This document shows positions 11,801-21,396 of a stretch of DNA of 64,000 nucleotides, piece by piece. The DNA is from Topomyia yanbarensis. Lineage: Eukaryota; Arthropoda; Insecta; Diptera; Culicidae. Numbering within the stretch: the stretch's first letter is position 1; the number at the start of each line of letters is the position of its first letter. The notes below the pieces were generated by a model. The model did not search any database. It was not told where the DNA came from and was given only the letters and a program-made list of their open reading frames with translations. Both the position numbers and the translations under genes were made by a program. The stretch lies in NCBI RefSeq assembly GCF_030247195.1, contig NC_080672.1, positions 69,605,771-69,669,770 of the forward strand, in the 5' to 3' direction.

Positions 11801-12565
11801 GGATATCGCGATCGCGTAACTCTTCCAATCAATGTTCCGTGTGAGGTCATACGAGACATTGATTGTTTTCGATGGTCTTGAACCGTTAGCAATTGAAATC
11901 ACGATAGGCAAATGATCGCTACCGTGGGGATCAGGGATCACCTTCCACATGCAATCTAACTGTAGCGATGTCGAGCAAAGCGATAAATCCAACGCGCTTG
12001 CGCGTGCTGGTGGTGTAGGAATCCGCGTCATTTCTCCCGTGTTTAAGATGGTCATGTTGAAATTATCGCAAAGATCTTGGATTAATGTTGATCTATTATC
12101 ATCATGAAGACAGCCCCATACCGTACCGTGCGAGTTAAAGTCTCCCAGAACTAGCCGCGGTGCCGGTAAGGATTCCGTGATATTACAAAGCGTTCGGTGC
12201 CCTACCGAGGCTCTAGGAGGAATGTAGATGGAAGCAATGCAAAGGTCTTTACCTTTGATTAAAACTTGACAAGCGACAATTTCAATGCCTGGTATCGAAG
12301 GGAGGTTGATTCGGTTGAAAGAATAGCACTTTTTGATCCCCAAAAGTACTCCTCCATAGGGGTTTTCTCGATCCAGACGAATTATATTAAAGTCGTGGAA
12401 GTTGAGATTTATATCGGAAGTTAACCAAGTTTCACATAATGCGAAAGCATCACATTTTAAACTATTTAGTAAAAATTTAAAGGAATCGATTTTCGGGAGG
12501 ATACTTCTGCTGTTCCACTGTAGAACAGTGATCGAATCGGTGACCTCGTTCGATGACTTAGCCAT
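8879..12565 (-). CDS. Retrotransposon ORF2: endonuclease, reverse transcriptase and RNase H polyprotein
   Basis: 1228 residues from the ATG at 12565. Domains in order: endonuclease about 13-228, with WNSRSI at the start, GDFN at 141-144 and SDHLP from 216; reverse transcriptase about 478-738, with catalytic Asp 571 in FLDIKGAFDS, LPQG in motif B and the ADD active site at 659-661 in QLADDGV, where the usual Tyr or Phe is Leu; RNase H about 945-1073, with Asp950, Glu983, Asp1007 and Asp1063, the last in the segment WVPSHCSIPGNEKAD. A Cys/His cluster at about 1161-1177 follows. All expected catalytic residues are present. It carries out target-primed reverse transcription: the endonuclease nicks chromosomal DNA and the RT copies the element RNA. 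The frame is open 7 codons upstream to a TTG; I chose the ATG because it overlaps the ORF1 stop (ATGGCTAA), which suggests translation by termination and reinitiation. Confidence 0.93.
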   Translation of the reverse strand: MAKSSNEVTDSITVLQWNSRSILPKIDSFKFLLNSLKCDAFALCETWLTSDINLNFHDFNIIRLDRENPYGGVLLGIKKCYSFNRINLPSIPGIEIVACQVLIKGKDLCIASIYIPPRASVGHRTLCNITESLPAPRLVLGDFNSHGTVWGCLHDDNRSTLIQDLCDNFNMTILNTGEMTRIPTPPARASALDLSLCSTSLQLDCMWKVIPDPHGSDHLPIVISIANGSRPSKTINVSYDLTRNIDWKSYAIAISVKIESTQELPPEEEYRFLAGLILDSANQAQTKPVPSANTHGRSLTLWWDKECSELYAEKSTAYKAFREDGLLASYQQYASLERRMKSLMKAKKRSYWRRFVDGLTRETAMSTLWGTARRMRNHNSTNENVEYSNRWIFAFAKKICPDSVPVQKTYRAASSHDTANETPFSMVEFSLALLSCNNNAPGLDRIKFNLLKNLPDTAKRRLLNLFNKFLEGNIVPYEWRQVKVIAIQKPGKPASDHNSYRPIAMLSCIRKLFEKMILFRLDNWVEANGLLSDTQFGFRKGKGTNDCLALLSTEIQMAYANKEQMASVFLDIKGAFDSVSINILSEKLHQHGLSPILNNFLLNLLSEKHMHFSHGDLTTSRFSYMGLPQGSCLSPLLYNFYVNDIDDCLANSCTLRQLADDGVVSVTGPKAADLQGPLQNTLDNLSAWALQLGIEFSTEKTELVVFSRKREPAQLQLLLMGATINQVFTFKYLGVWFDSKGTWGCHIRYLKQKCQQRINFLRTITGTWWGAHPGDLIRLYQTTILSVMEYGCFCFRSAANIHFIKLERIQYRCLRIVLGCMHSTHTMSLEVLAGVLPLKNRFWELSYRLLIRCDILNPLVIENFERLVELNSQTRFMSLYFDYMAQSINPSSYNPNRVRFLDTSDSTVFFDTSMKEEIRGIPDHIRPQVIPNIFYNKFREVDCDKMFYTDGSNLDGSTGFGIFNNTITASFKLNDPASVYVAELAAIQYTLGIIDTLPTDHYFIVSDSLSSIEALRAVKPKKQLPYFLGKIQESLCTLSEKSYQITFVWVPSHCSIPGNEKADSLAKAGALNGDIYERPVCFNEFFSVCRQRTLNSWQTSWSNGELGRWLHSIIPKVSTKPWFGGMDVGRDFIRVMSRLMSNHYTMDAHLRRIGLAESSLCACDEGYHDIEHVVWVCAGYCDARSQLKESLRARGRPPNVPVRDMLATRDFPYMSLIYTFIKTINIPI

Positions 12566-13895
12566 CGAAGGATACGATCGCTGCAAGGAGGGGCCATTTA
12601 GTAGTCAATTGCTTCAAAAATGTTTGCACTATAGGGAGAAAACGTATCAGAAGGCTTTTAAGAGGATCAGTAACATTGAAAGCTGTGAAAATTAAGTCCA
12701 CTATGTCAGAAAATTTCATTAGTCCGCTACAGGACTGAGTATCTGTTTGAAAAAAGGGGACACTTGGGGTTTTTGGTGTCCCTGGAAGTGGTGGGTACTC
12801 CTTGTTAGAATTAATATTTCCAAGTCCTGGAGCAAATTGCTTCGGCTTTTGTGCATCACTTCCGTTGGATTTATTGGTTGTAGATGGCGCACTCTGAGTG
12901 GACGACACCTTGGCACCCTTACGGGGCAATGTAGGGGAGGCTGGATTTCTCCTCTTCCTGGATTCCCCTGGGTTAACCAAAGATGTTCCCTCTCGTGGGT
13001 CGTCAGATTCTTGCTCAACGCCAGCCAAAAGAGCAAAGGAATTTTCGGAAGGGACAGATGGCGAAGCATTCTTTAGCATTTCTGCATAAGAACGCCTTGA
13101 GCGTTCCTTAAGGGAGCGCTTAATTTTATCCCCGCGCTGCTTGTACGCAGGGCATGATTTAAGAGCATGTGAAGGGCCCCCGCAGCAAATACACTTTTCA
13201 GTTTCTTTGTCGCAAGAGTCATCCTCATGCTCTCCTTCGCATTTGCCGCATCGTTTCTTATTTCCACAATATGTGGCTGTGTGGCCCAACTGCTTGCAAT
13301 TGCTGCAGCTCATGACCCGCGGTACAAACAGGCGAACTGGTAGGCGAACCCTGTCAAGGAGGATGTAGTTGGGAAGAGAGGACCCGGCGAATGTCACCCG
13401 AAGCGAGCCTGATAGAGAGTAGGTAGTCTTACCTCCCTCGGTGTTTGCGGTATACAATTGTTTGCATTCTAAGATCTTAATCTGTTCAAGAGAGGGGTCC
13501 TTAAAGCAGCCAACCCCGTGCTCCAACAGTTCTTCGCATTTCAGGCCCGGTTCGGACACTACCCCATCGATTTCACAGGCCACACAAGGCACGTACGCTT
13601 TAAATTCCCGTGTAAAGCGCTCACAGCAAGCAATCGCGTTTGCCTGGCCGAGATCATTCACTAGAACACGTATCTTGTTTGCCCGAACACGTGTTATCTG
13701 AGCTACTGCCGGGTAATTAGCAGTCAGATCTCGAGAAAGTTTTAATATATTAACCGGTTTCTCTCCGGTCCGAAAATATACCACCCATGGCCCAGAGGAA
13801 CCTTCTGGGTACTGCTTTATACGGGGAGCAATGCGAGTATTAGGGGGATCAGGGACTTCCATGATTACATCAGATGGTATTTCGCCCTCGGCCAT
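12558..13895 (-). CDS. Retrotransposon ORF1: gag-like RNA-binding protein with three CCHC zinc knuckles
   Basis: 445 residues, intact. The N-terminal half (about 30-190) is a gag-type region of the sort found in I and jockey-like elements. Three zinc knuckles follow: Cys197-Cys200-His205-Cys210, Cys216-Cys219-His223-Cys228 and Cys235-Cys238-His243-Cys248. Then comes a basic stretch at about 258-268 (KIKRSLKERSRR) and a Ser/Pro/Lys-rich tail. Such proteins coat the element RNA in ribonucleoprotein particles and chaperone nucleic acids. The stop codon TAA at 12560-12558 lies inside the start region of ORF2, an 8-nt overlap. The upstream 5' UTR presumably holds an internal promoter, as in other non-LTR elements, but I did not identify a motif with confidence. 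Confidence 0.92.
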   Translation of the reverse strand: MAEGEIPSDVIMEVPDPPNTRIAPRIKQYPEGSSGPWVVYFRTGEKPVNILKLSRDLTANYPAVAQITRVRANKIRVLVNDLGQANAIACCERFTREFKAYVPCVACEIDGVVSEPGLKCEELLEHGVGCFKDPSLEQIKILECKQLYTANTEGGKTTYSLSGSLRVTFAGSSLPNYILLDRVRLPVRLFVPRVMSCSNCKQLGHTATYCGNKKRCGKCEGEHEDDSCDKETEKCICCGGPSHALKSCPAYKQRGDKIKRSLKERSRRSYAEMLKNASPSVPSENSFALLAGVEQESDDPREGTSLVNPGESRKRRNPASPTLPRKGAKVSSTQSAPSTTNKSNGSDAQKPKQFAPGLGNINSNKEYPPLPGTPKTPSVPFFQTDTQSCSGLMKFSDIVDLIFTAFNVTDPLKSLLIRFLPIVQTFLKQLTTKWPLLAAIVSFDG

Positions 13896-14203
13896 TTAAG
13901 CACGAGGGCAGAGCGTTATATAAACGGGAATGTGTCTTATTATTTGATTACAAGGTAGAGTAAAAGTAGGGAAAAGGAAAGAAAGCAAACGAGGGAAAAA
14001 AATAAAGCAAAACTTATCTGCAAACAACGTCGATTGTTCCGCACCAGCGAAAACAATGTGCTGGATTTACTTTCGGCACCAGCAGAACGACAGCTAACGA
14101 ACGAACAAAGGATGACCTTGACTCACTAAAATTTACACACCGAACACCACTGTGAAATATAACGATCCGTTCCGTTCAAAGGTTGGGAGACGTATGATTT
14201 TTT

Positions 14204-14216
14204 TTTTTTGAAATAT
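14204..14216 (+). repeat. Right copy of candidate 13-bp target-site duplication
   Basis: Exact match to 8005-8017 across the I-clade element. See that entry for the alternative 8-bp reading. Confidence 0.5.
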
Positions 14217-14403
14217 GTTAGCGATCGGTTCAATATATTTTGAGTTAAGATGCACACCGCTTTTTTGGGTGTCTCCGGATACAATTTCTTTGGTGCCATC
14301 ACTATCACTGTTCCAATATCCAATATTTTGCAAAGCAAATTTAGGAAAATATTTATCAAAATTTCCTGCATAGAATAACACATTGTTTCATCAAAAAATG
14401 ATT

Positions 14404-14625
14404 GAGTGCGGGGTTTTCACTGAAAATATTTTACTTAAAATTAAATCAATTTAATAAAATGAATGACTTCAATCATTTCAATGGATTAAATGAATAAAAT
14501 GAACTAAATATATTACGCAAATTGCATAAATTTTATGAATTTCCCTTAAATTCAATTACATATTTAAATTAAATTAATATTATGACCCGCATTGAATGCA
14601 ATAAATTCAACTGAATGAATATAAT
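14404..14625. repeat. AT-rich degenerate simple sequence built on AAATGAAT/AAATTAAAT words
   Basis: Words such as aataaaatgaat, aaatgaataaaatgaac and aaattaaattaat recur without strict period. The reverse-complement word set (ttcattttattcattt) dominates 60480-60970, so the two may be related cryptically simple regions. Confidence 0.55.
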
Positions 14626-14629
14626 AGAT

Positions 14630-15149
14630 CAGTGATTCTCAACCTGGGATCCGCGGACCCCTAGGGGGCCGTGAAGTCGTTGCTGGGGATCCGCGTTTGT
14701 TTCCTAACAAACTGAAAGTAATATATTGATAGCAAAGTTTACTATCAATATGTTATTTTCAGTGTGTTAGGAAACAAGCCTTGAAATTTCATTATGCACT
14801 CGGAAAATGTACGTTTCGAATTCGTCTCATCAGAAACCGACACTAACTTTTTGTCGGAATAGATTAGCACAAGCTTGATGCTAAATCCCTAAAACTAAAA
14901 CACACGTGATGTCCCGTCTGAGCAAAAGTTCTGTTTATGCCGATAAGACACAGTGAAGCAGAAACTTGTCTTGGCTTAGCAGGCCTATGCGAAAGCACTA
15001 TGCTATGCTATATTTCCCCCTAAGGAGCATAGTGATATATTTTTTTGTTTCAGCTAAGCAAACAAAACCGACATTTATCCGTGGGGGTCCGCAGGAACCC
15101 AGGGTAATTTCTAAGGGGTACGTGGTACGAAAAAGGTTGAGAATCGCTG
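14630..15149. mobile_element. hAT-like non-autonomous element (MITE), 520 bp
   Basis: Terminal inverted repeats start cagtgattctcaacct at the left and end aggttgagaatcgctg at the right. The cagtg-ttctcaacc terminus is a familiar form for hAT elements in many animals. Flanking octamers taatagat (14622-14629) and tagtagac (15150-15157) match at 6 of 8 positions, consistent with an old 8-bp target duplication. Subterminal GGATCCGCGGACCCC and GGGGTCCGCAGGAACCC blocks are also inverted. Inside, about 14693-14775 is itself a hairpin, and 14815-14920 carries the CGTCTCATCAG dispersed repeat. There is no transposase. Confidence 0.85.
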
Positions 15150-15249
15150 TAGTAGACAATTATAACTTTCGAAATATTGAAATTTTTGAATGAGAACCTT
15201 CCTTTAAGGGGCTCTTCCAGTGTAAAATTATAAAAAACGGTTGTCACGG

Positions 15250-15530
15250 TAATGGTGGACTTGTCTGTCTATACCAGGACACATGCTAGTGAACTCGGGT
15301 GATTCGTAGTTATGCTGCCTAAGCTCGACCCTCTTTGGCAGAAGACAAAAATTAAGCCCGTACGATATTAAGCCTGTTCTAATGACTCTGCCACTTCTAG
15401 TTTTCCGATCTGTTTACTTCATATCCTTGCTCTCACTTGAGTACTATGGCTCTAATTTGCATAACTTTCCCTACCCAGTTATCTCTAGCTAATTGAATGT
15501 CGTTAAAATGTAAGTAATAAAAAAAATTAT
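15250..15530 (+). repeat. Dispersed retroposon-like repeat, copy 1 (partner at 44555-44785)
   Basis: The segment from tggacttgtctgtc through cagaagacaaaa, taagcctgtt-ctaatgac, cacttctagttttcc, cttgctctcacttgagtac and aactttccctac to aattgaatgtcgttaaaa and an A-rich end is collinear with 44555-44785. The A-rich end suggests a retroposed 3' end read on the plus strand. The family is not named. Confidence 0.7.
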
Positions 15531-16122
15531 AATTTTTGCATATGTAAATTTATAAGATAGGAAAAATAAGCTTAAGAAAGGATTTACCCGAAACTGGCTT
15601 GGTTCATCTGCTAGACATTCAGGTGGATTTTCATGCGGGGCAAAATCGAGCATTCACTGCAATAAAAATACACGAATGTGCCATCGAATTCAGTGTCCAC
15701 TTTTGTTGTCGCTTTCGTCCATACTGTCCTCACTGCTGCTGTCTTGATTTCTTTAATACATCTCTCAGGTTTGCGGAGTACGGTCGTTAACCATCTTCAT
15801 CATTTCCTATCGTATTTTGGCGGTGCTGTTCGTTATCTAGCATTTAGGTTTCACAAGTTATGCACAAGGCTGGTCAATTATTTTGTAAACGAATTGAAGA
15901 TGACGAGGTCGCTGCATGTGCTTTTTTGTTGGATGTTCTATTTTCTTTCATAGAAATATTGTAATACCAAGGCTTTGCTTCGTTTTTTGCAGATTATTTA
16001 TAGTTTCTGACATGTGGAAGACTGATTGTCTTAAGTACATGGCGAAGTCTGAGCACAAACAGAACCATACCGCAGGGTCACAAAGGATAGAATATGGTGT
16101 TCCAATCACAATCTTACCACTC

Positions 16123-18759
16123 GCACGGTGTCTCTTGTAGAACAATATTTATATAAAAAAAATCATTATCGCTAAACACTCACTAATCGAAAGCTTAGAT
16201 ACCCCTCTTTCATCTGAGACTAAATTTGAAATGTTCTATCGGGGGGTCTAGAACAATTTTTTTTGATGATTATTTTTGAAGACTGCGTTTCGATGAATAG
16301 CTCTCAGATGATATCTCACGTTTGGGGGGATGAATCTTTAGACATTCAGTGTCAGAAGGAGAGGCTTGTTACATCAATAAATAACTCCGAAGACACCAAT
16401 GACGACATTTAGCCAATTTCGCATTAATTCATATTTTAAATTTGAACAATATTTTTACTCGGTATATTTTTTGTCTCTTGTAGAACAATATTACACCAAA
16501 CAAATCAATATCACTGATGTGCTCACTATCCAGAAACTTGCTTATCTTTTAAAGATGAATTGACGCGAGGCTAAGAAAAACAGCACTATCTCCATCAACA
16601 TGGCCGTTAGGACTCTGTTTCCGACAATTTCACGAGAAAATTAACATTTGGGAACCCCCGCAGCGCTGCATTTAAAATAACATTTAGTTTGAAATATTGA
16701 ATTGTTACGTTTGCGTGTTGTTGGACTACCTGTTTTGTTATATATTGTTATTGTATATGTTAAATTAATTTAAGTAACAGTCTGTATGGCAGAATTCGCC
16801 AAAGACGAAGTAATAAATTAATAATTGAAGTTTTGCATTGTTCTTCTTGAGAGTCTAGAACTTTCTTATTTAAATTTTTTTTATATAATATGGATACTAT
16901 TACTCATTAGTACGTCGATCTAGGAAATTAACTTTTTTTAAGCTTTATGAAATTGCTATTGCTTAATATATAAATCTAGAAAACTTTTTTCACAAACGAG
17001 CATCCCTTTGATCGAGAAGTCATTTTTATGTACAGTATTTAAAAAATTAAAGACACCCCTTTATCGTTCCAGTATTTTTGTTCATAGGCAAGTTTTGTTG
17101 TATTGTATGATGAGCATATATTTTTTTAAAATTTTTGATATGCCGTTTCAAAGCCACCAAAAAACTAAAAAAGTTTGTCGTCGTAATAAAGTGTGCCAGT
17201 GCCATACTGTATATCGACTTCAATGATTGAAGTGTTTGTTAGTAAAGAATATTGGCGTAATATCTGCTTCCTACTTCATTGGTAAGCGAGATAAAACTAT
17301 CTTTGTGAATTAACCTTTCGAAATTGGTTGAAATTTTTATTTTGAATACTTTCTATTTGGATTTGCGATCAATGCACTAAAATTTTATTATATTTTACCT
17401 TGAAAATACTACTATATAAAAACGTTACAATTTTTCGCATCTATCGAGTTGTGAAAAGACTTAAATAGATGAGTTTTTGGACCAACATAGGGTTATAAAC
17501 CTGTTATGAAAACTTTTCAGAAATTCTTCAAATCCGCAAAACAATAATCTTTTGTTTATATTTTATGTTATTAGAGTTTTTTTGCCCAATCATATCATTT
17601 TTAAATTTCTCAAACCATTTTACCATTATGTGATGCACAGAAAAAAATATTTTGTAATTTTAAGTTTATTTTCATGCACATATTTGGAGCATGAATATGC
17701 ATGTAAAATTAAATTCCACCACAAATACACTCGACTTGTCGTGCTTTCTTCAACGAATTTTATTATAATTTTACATGTGGATTGAAAATTACAGTTTCTC
17801 TAAACGGAAAACCAATGCACTTCAATGTATTTTTACTCGAATACTGCTGTAAAATGAATGACATGTAATATTACACGAATGAAAGTGTAAAATTGCATGC
17901 TGTTTGATGCTTCAATTGATTTTAACGTAATTTTCAATCCAATTTTTGATTCAATCGTTATATGTTTACATTCGCATTTATTTACATGTCGTTTAAATTT
18001 CATTATTTTTTGGTGTGTGTATATAGATCCTTTGTTTCGTCGATTAATCAAATCGAAATACTATAAGGTGCACTTTAAAATTTCAACGTTCCTATATTTC
18101 CTACAATGGAATTGGCACTTTGAAAAAATTCACGATCCCTAAAAAAAGATAACACCCTGCTATTTCCAAATATTTTCTCGCTGACTACAAAACAGATTTT
18201 GCGGAAAATATACTTTTCTTCTAAAATGTGGCTGCTCTTTTGTGTTTCTAAAGGGAGAGTCTTCCGATCGTGTTTAAATTTTCAACGAAACTAAAAACGA
18301 AAACAAATTTAATTGAGATAAAATTGTTCAAAGAATCCATAGAAAAATGATAGAATTTTGATTGTAATATCAGATACATAGGAACCCCTAGCAAAAATAT
18401 ATTTCGAAGAAAAGTAAATTGAAGGTTTGTTTTGCGAATTTCAAGATACTTAATTAACAATGCGAAACTGGCTAAATAGTGTCTTCGAAGATTTTCATTA
18501 ACTTACAAGTCCGTTCCTCTGACAGTGTGTGTTCGCTGATTAAAAAATAAAAAGGAAGATGTCTGTTTTGAGCCGTAAATTGAAAAATTACCTTAAAAAT
18601 CTATCGTCAAAATGTTAAAAAAATAAATGTTCTAGACCCCCCGATAGAACATTTCAAAGTTATGCTCAGATGAAAGAGAAGCATCTAAGCATTCGATTAG
18701 TGAGTAGTTTAGCGATACTGATTTTTTAGTCTAAATATTTTCTACAAGAGACACCGTGC
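16123..18759. mobile_element. Non-autonomous TIR element of about 2.6 kb with roughly 135-bp inverted ends
   Basis: The left end gcacggtgtctcttgtagaa (from 16123) through the gttctatcggggggtctaga block (about 16232-16251) is repeated in inverse orientation at 18636-18759, with matching intermediate blocks such as actcactaatcga and ctctttcatctgag. A third, partial copy of the outer end (gtctcttgtagaacaatatt) lies at about 16472-16560. The interior is AT-rich and has no transposase-like ORF. The target duplication is unclear. Confidence 0.75.
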
Positions 18760-18952
18760 TCGAACATTGTTCGAGCTAATGTATGGAAAAAAATTCTTCC
18801 ATTTATCATCACTAATGGAGAACACTTCCCCATATTACCATATAAAAGAAAGAAAAGTGTTATCGTTTGTGTGCAGAGACAGATCATGCAGTCGCACTTC
18901 GATTGCAGTGTCATCGTTATACATTGGAATTTTGACCCTAACATTTCCTCGC

Positions 18953-19330
18953 TCAAAAACAGTTTTTAATTTTTTTGCTAAAAACAAATTTTTCTGTTAA
19001 GCCGTTATTGTTTAATCCCAACAGTACGTCATCACGTATACGGTTGAGCTGAATAATATAAACTTTAGTTTCATCAATACGCATTTTGTCATGCAGAAAG
19101 AGCTTTACTTCTAATTTTGCATCCCGGAAATCAACGACTGCTGTGTAGTGACGCCGCAGAGAAATCTCCTCATTATCATTGAAGGTCATCTCGATCGGCA
19201 CATTTTTTACTGCTGGTACGAAAATAACAGTCCTTGGATTTCTATAACACCGTGTACATTTCAATAGCATTCGACTGTATGGGAAAAAGTGACCAAACTT
19301 AGTGCGTCCCCACAAGATTTGTTTACGCAA
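18953..19330 (-). CDS. Unrecognised 125-codon open frame, possibly a relic of a larger coding region
   Basis: The translation is not low-complexity and has mixed polar and hydrophobic composition, unlike the shadows around it. It contains LKCTRC near residue 22 and ends with a DDVLLGLNNNGL segment near 100-111 that vaguely recalls the end of a retropepsin fold. A second block with similar character (EVRLHDLSLHTND) can be read in another frame at about 18850-18910, just before the TIR element ends. I cannot name it; a decayed retroelement protein is as likely as a host gene fragment. Confidence 0.2.
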   Translation of the reverse strand: MRKQILWGRTKFGHFFPYSRMLLKCTRCYRNPRTVIFVPAVKNVPIEMTFNDNEEISLRRHYTAVVDFRDAKLEVKLFLHDKMRIDETKVYIIQLNRIRDDVLLGLNNNGLTEKFVFSKKIKNCF

Positions 19331-19880
19331 ACAAGTGGGCCTGATAACTGGGGCTACCTTTCATTTGAGCACTCACATTTTTAATGTAGAATACATTTAA
19401 GCTTTCAATATAGGGGTCCCGTTTCAAAATATCGGCTGCGGCGCCGCGTCAGATTTTGAACGTTAATAACTTTTAACACACTTAACAGAATGATTTGATT
19501 TTTAGGCCAATTTGTTGAAAATATGTTCCTCTATGCTGTATTAAAATTTGAAGTATGTATAACATGCACTAATAACAAAAAATTGTGTTTTGAAAAATCT
19601 TTCGAAAACGACTCGGAAAAGTGAAAATTTTCAGCCCATCCCGCACACAGCCGTCACTATGGTGGACCAACCGAACAATAAAATAATGAAAAGTTTATAT
19701 ATAGGTCCACTACATGTTTGTTCCTATGATTATTCGCATTGGGTTGCTTGACGAGAGCAGTTGGTGGTGAAAAGACGGCATATTCCTTTGGTTAGGCCAT
19801 TAGAAGCCGGACGGAAAGGAAAGGCTCATGCACGGCACGAGAACGAGCGAGAAAGCGATAGTAGTGCATATTAGCGCGAT

Positions 19881-19918
19881 TATATAAATATCTGTCGGTC
19901 GGTTTTTCTCATCATTCG
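19881..19918 (+). promoter_or_regulatory. Histone-type promoter of H3 pseudogene 1: TATA box and cap site
   Basis: tatataaata at 19881-19890 is followed about 30 bp later by atcattcg (19911-19918), which fits the insect histone cap consensus. In unit 2 the cap site ctcatcattcgtattcg is kept but the TATA region has drifted to catatatgaata (20966-20977). Confidence 0.6.
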
Positions 19919-19925
19919 TATTCGT

Positions 19926-20229
19926 TCAAGTACTAGCAAGCAGTCAGTCCACCGGAGGAAAGCAGTTGGCAATGACGAAGGCCGAAAAAGTGCCCCAGCT
20001 ACTGGTGACTCATCGGAACTGTCGCCCTGCAAGAATTTCGCCCCAACTAAAGGGCAACTAATCTGTAGGCTATCGTTCCAGCGTCTGGTTCGTGAGATTG
20101 TACAGGACTGCAAAGTCGAGCTACGCTTACAAAGCTCAGTCGTAATGATGCCCAGAGAAGCCCACGATGCCTACTTGGTCGGTTTGTATTATTAAACTGG
20201 CTCACCGTGTCCGTGGGGAGTGCGTCTGA
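19926..20229 (+). pseudogene. Histone H3 pseudogene 1
   Basis: Translating across frames recovers H3 in order: a [11 protein letters not shown] stretch near the N-terminus, a KSAPATG segment, then [21 protein letters not shown], then a DAYLVGL block, then a C-terminal [10 protein letters not shown] segment and a TGA at 20227-20229. The region between the tail and the globular domain has deletions and a stop, and the start codon and first residues are damaged. H3 is the nucleosome core histone made in S phase. The promoter upstream and the replication-type stem-loop downstream show it arose by DNA duplication of a gene, not by retroposition. Confidence 0.85.
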
Positions 20230-20257
20230 ATTATTCTCCCGCAATAAAACAATAAAC

Positions 20258-20273
20258 GGTTCTTTACAGGACC
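20258..20273 (+). terminator. Histone mRNA 3' stem-loop, copy 1
   Basis: ggttctttacaggacc, 28 bp after the pseudogene stop: a 6-bp stem with one G-U pair and a TTAC loop, against the animal consensus of stem, TTTC loop, stem. This is the element bound by stem-loop binding protein in replication-dependent histone mRNA. Confidence 0.85.
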
Positions 20274-21014
20274 AATTAATTGTGTTCTAATAAGAGTTAA
20301 ACTGAAATTTACATTTTATGGTGTATAACAAATAATTTTCAGAAAGCTATATAAGATATACGATGTGTGGAAAGAAAGAGAATTTAAATTATCCTCTCTC
20401 GCTCGTTTTCGTGCACTGCTCTTCCATTCCTTTCTGCTGCTAATACCATCATAACTAAAACGAATTTGCGTGTTCCCCCACCATCTCATGGCCAGTGTTG
20501 CCACAATTGCATGTTACTATTACACTTTGAATTATTTTATCGATCCTCTCTAGTATTGATAAAATATAGAACGTGCAAAGTACACTAGTCGCATGCTTTT
20601 ATTCGAACTTTTTGGCAGCCTCCGTTGATTAACTGCATAAATCGATTTGTTTGTGCAGCTCCTTGCTAGTAGCAAACTAAATAGCCTTTATCAGCGCTAA
20701 CAAATAACACAAAAGAATTTAAATTTGTGAAAATCTTTTCCTTCCTTCTTTTCAAATCTGCAACATTCTTTGAAAATATTGTTGGAATGTTGTTATTGAA
20801 AAACTGAACATGCAAGTTTGCTAGCACTGGTTACTAGATTGAAGGCGATGGAAAGACAGAATATTCGTTTTGGTTATGCTAGTATTGGTAGCCGAACGGA
20901 AAGGAAAGGCACAGGAATGGCACGAAAAAGAGCGAGAGAGCAATAGTAGTGCTTTCTCATGTTTTCATATATGAATATTGGTCGGTCGGTTTTTCTCATC
21001 ATTCGTATTCGTTC

Positions 21015-21379
21015 AACCACTAGCAAGCAACCAGTCCACCGGAGGAAAGCAGTTGGCAATGATGACGGTCCCAAAAAGTGTCCCAGCTACTGGTGGCCCA
21101 TCGCAACCAACTACCGATCAGGAACTGTCGCCATGCCAGTATTTCGCCCCAACTAAAGGGCAACGGAGCAACTAATCCGCTGGCTAACATTCCAGCGTCT
21201 GGTTCGTAAAGTTGTGTATTACTTCAAAGTCGAGCTACGCTTACAAAACTCAGCCGTAATGAAGCCAGTGATGCCTACTTGGACGGTTTGTTTGAGGATA
21301 CAAAATAGTGCGCCAAGTACGTAACTTTCTCGCAAAAGAAATCAAACTGGTTCACAGTGTCCGCTGGGAGTGGGCGTAA
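21015..21379 (+). pseudogene. Histone H3 pseudogene 2
   Basis: A second H3 copy about 1.09 kb after the first and longer than it. Recoverable segments include STGGKQLA near the N-terminus, SVPATGG, a region matching the KPHRYRPGTVA segment (from about 21108), FQRLVRK, an FKVELRLQNSAVM block, LDGLFEDTK and a C-terminal end with TAA at 21377-21379. It is broken by several frameshifts and stops. It keeps sequence that copy 1 has lost, so the two decayed independently after duplication. Confidence 0.85.
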
Positions 21380-21396
21380 ATTACAATAAAAGCAAC

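Larger units (their letters stand above)
8018..14203 (-). mobile_element. Apparently intact I-clade non-LTR retrotransposon (EN-RT-RNase H)
   Basis: Element of about 6.2 kb on the minus strand. Order in its own sense: 5' UTR (about 14203-13896), ORF1 gag (13895-12558), ORF2 polyprotein (12565-8879), 3' UTR of about 860 nt with six degenerate tandem repeats, and an 11-nt poly(A) seen as T at 8018-8028. ORF2 combines an apurinic-like endonuclease, reverse transcriptase and RNase H. With a CCHC gag this is characteristic of the I clade (MosquI-like in mosquitoes; the name is recalled, not searched). Flanking 13-bp repeats at 8005-8017 and 14204-14216 fit a target duplication. The 5' end is uncertain: it could instead lie at 14152, with an 8-bp duplication. 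No stop or frameshift interrupts either ORF, so the copy is probably young. Confidence 0.9.

Noticed and set aside
19926..20229. H3 sequence as a processed (reverse-transcribed) pseudogene
   Set aside because: It has a TATA box and cap site upstream and a histone stem-loop downstream, and it is tandemly duplicated with its flanks; this indicates DNA-level duplication.
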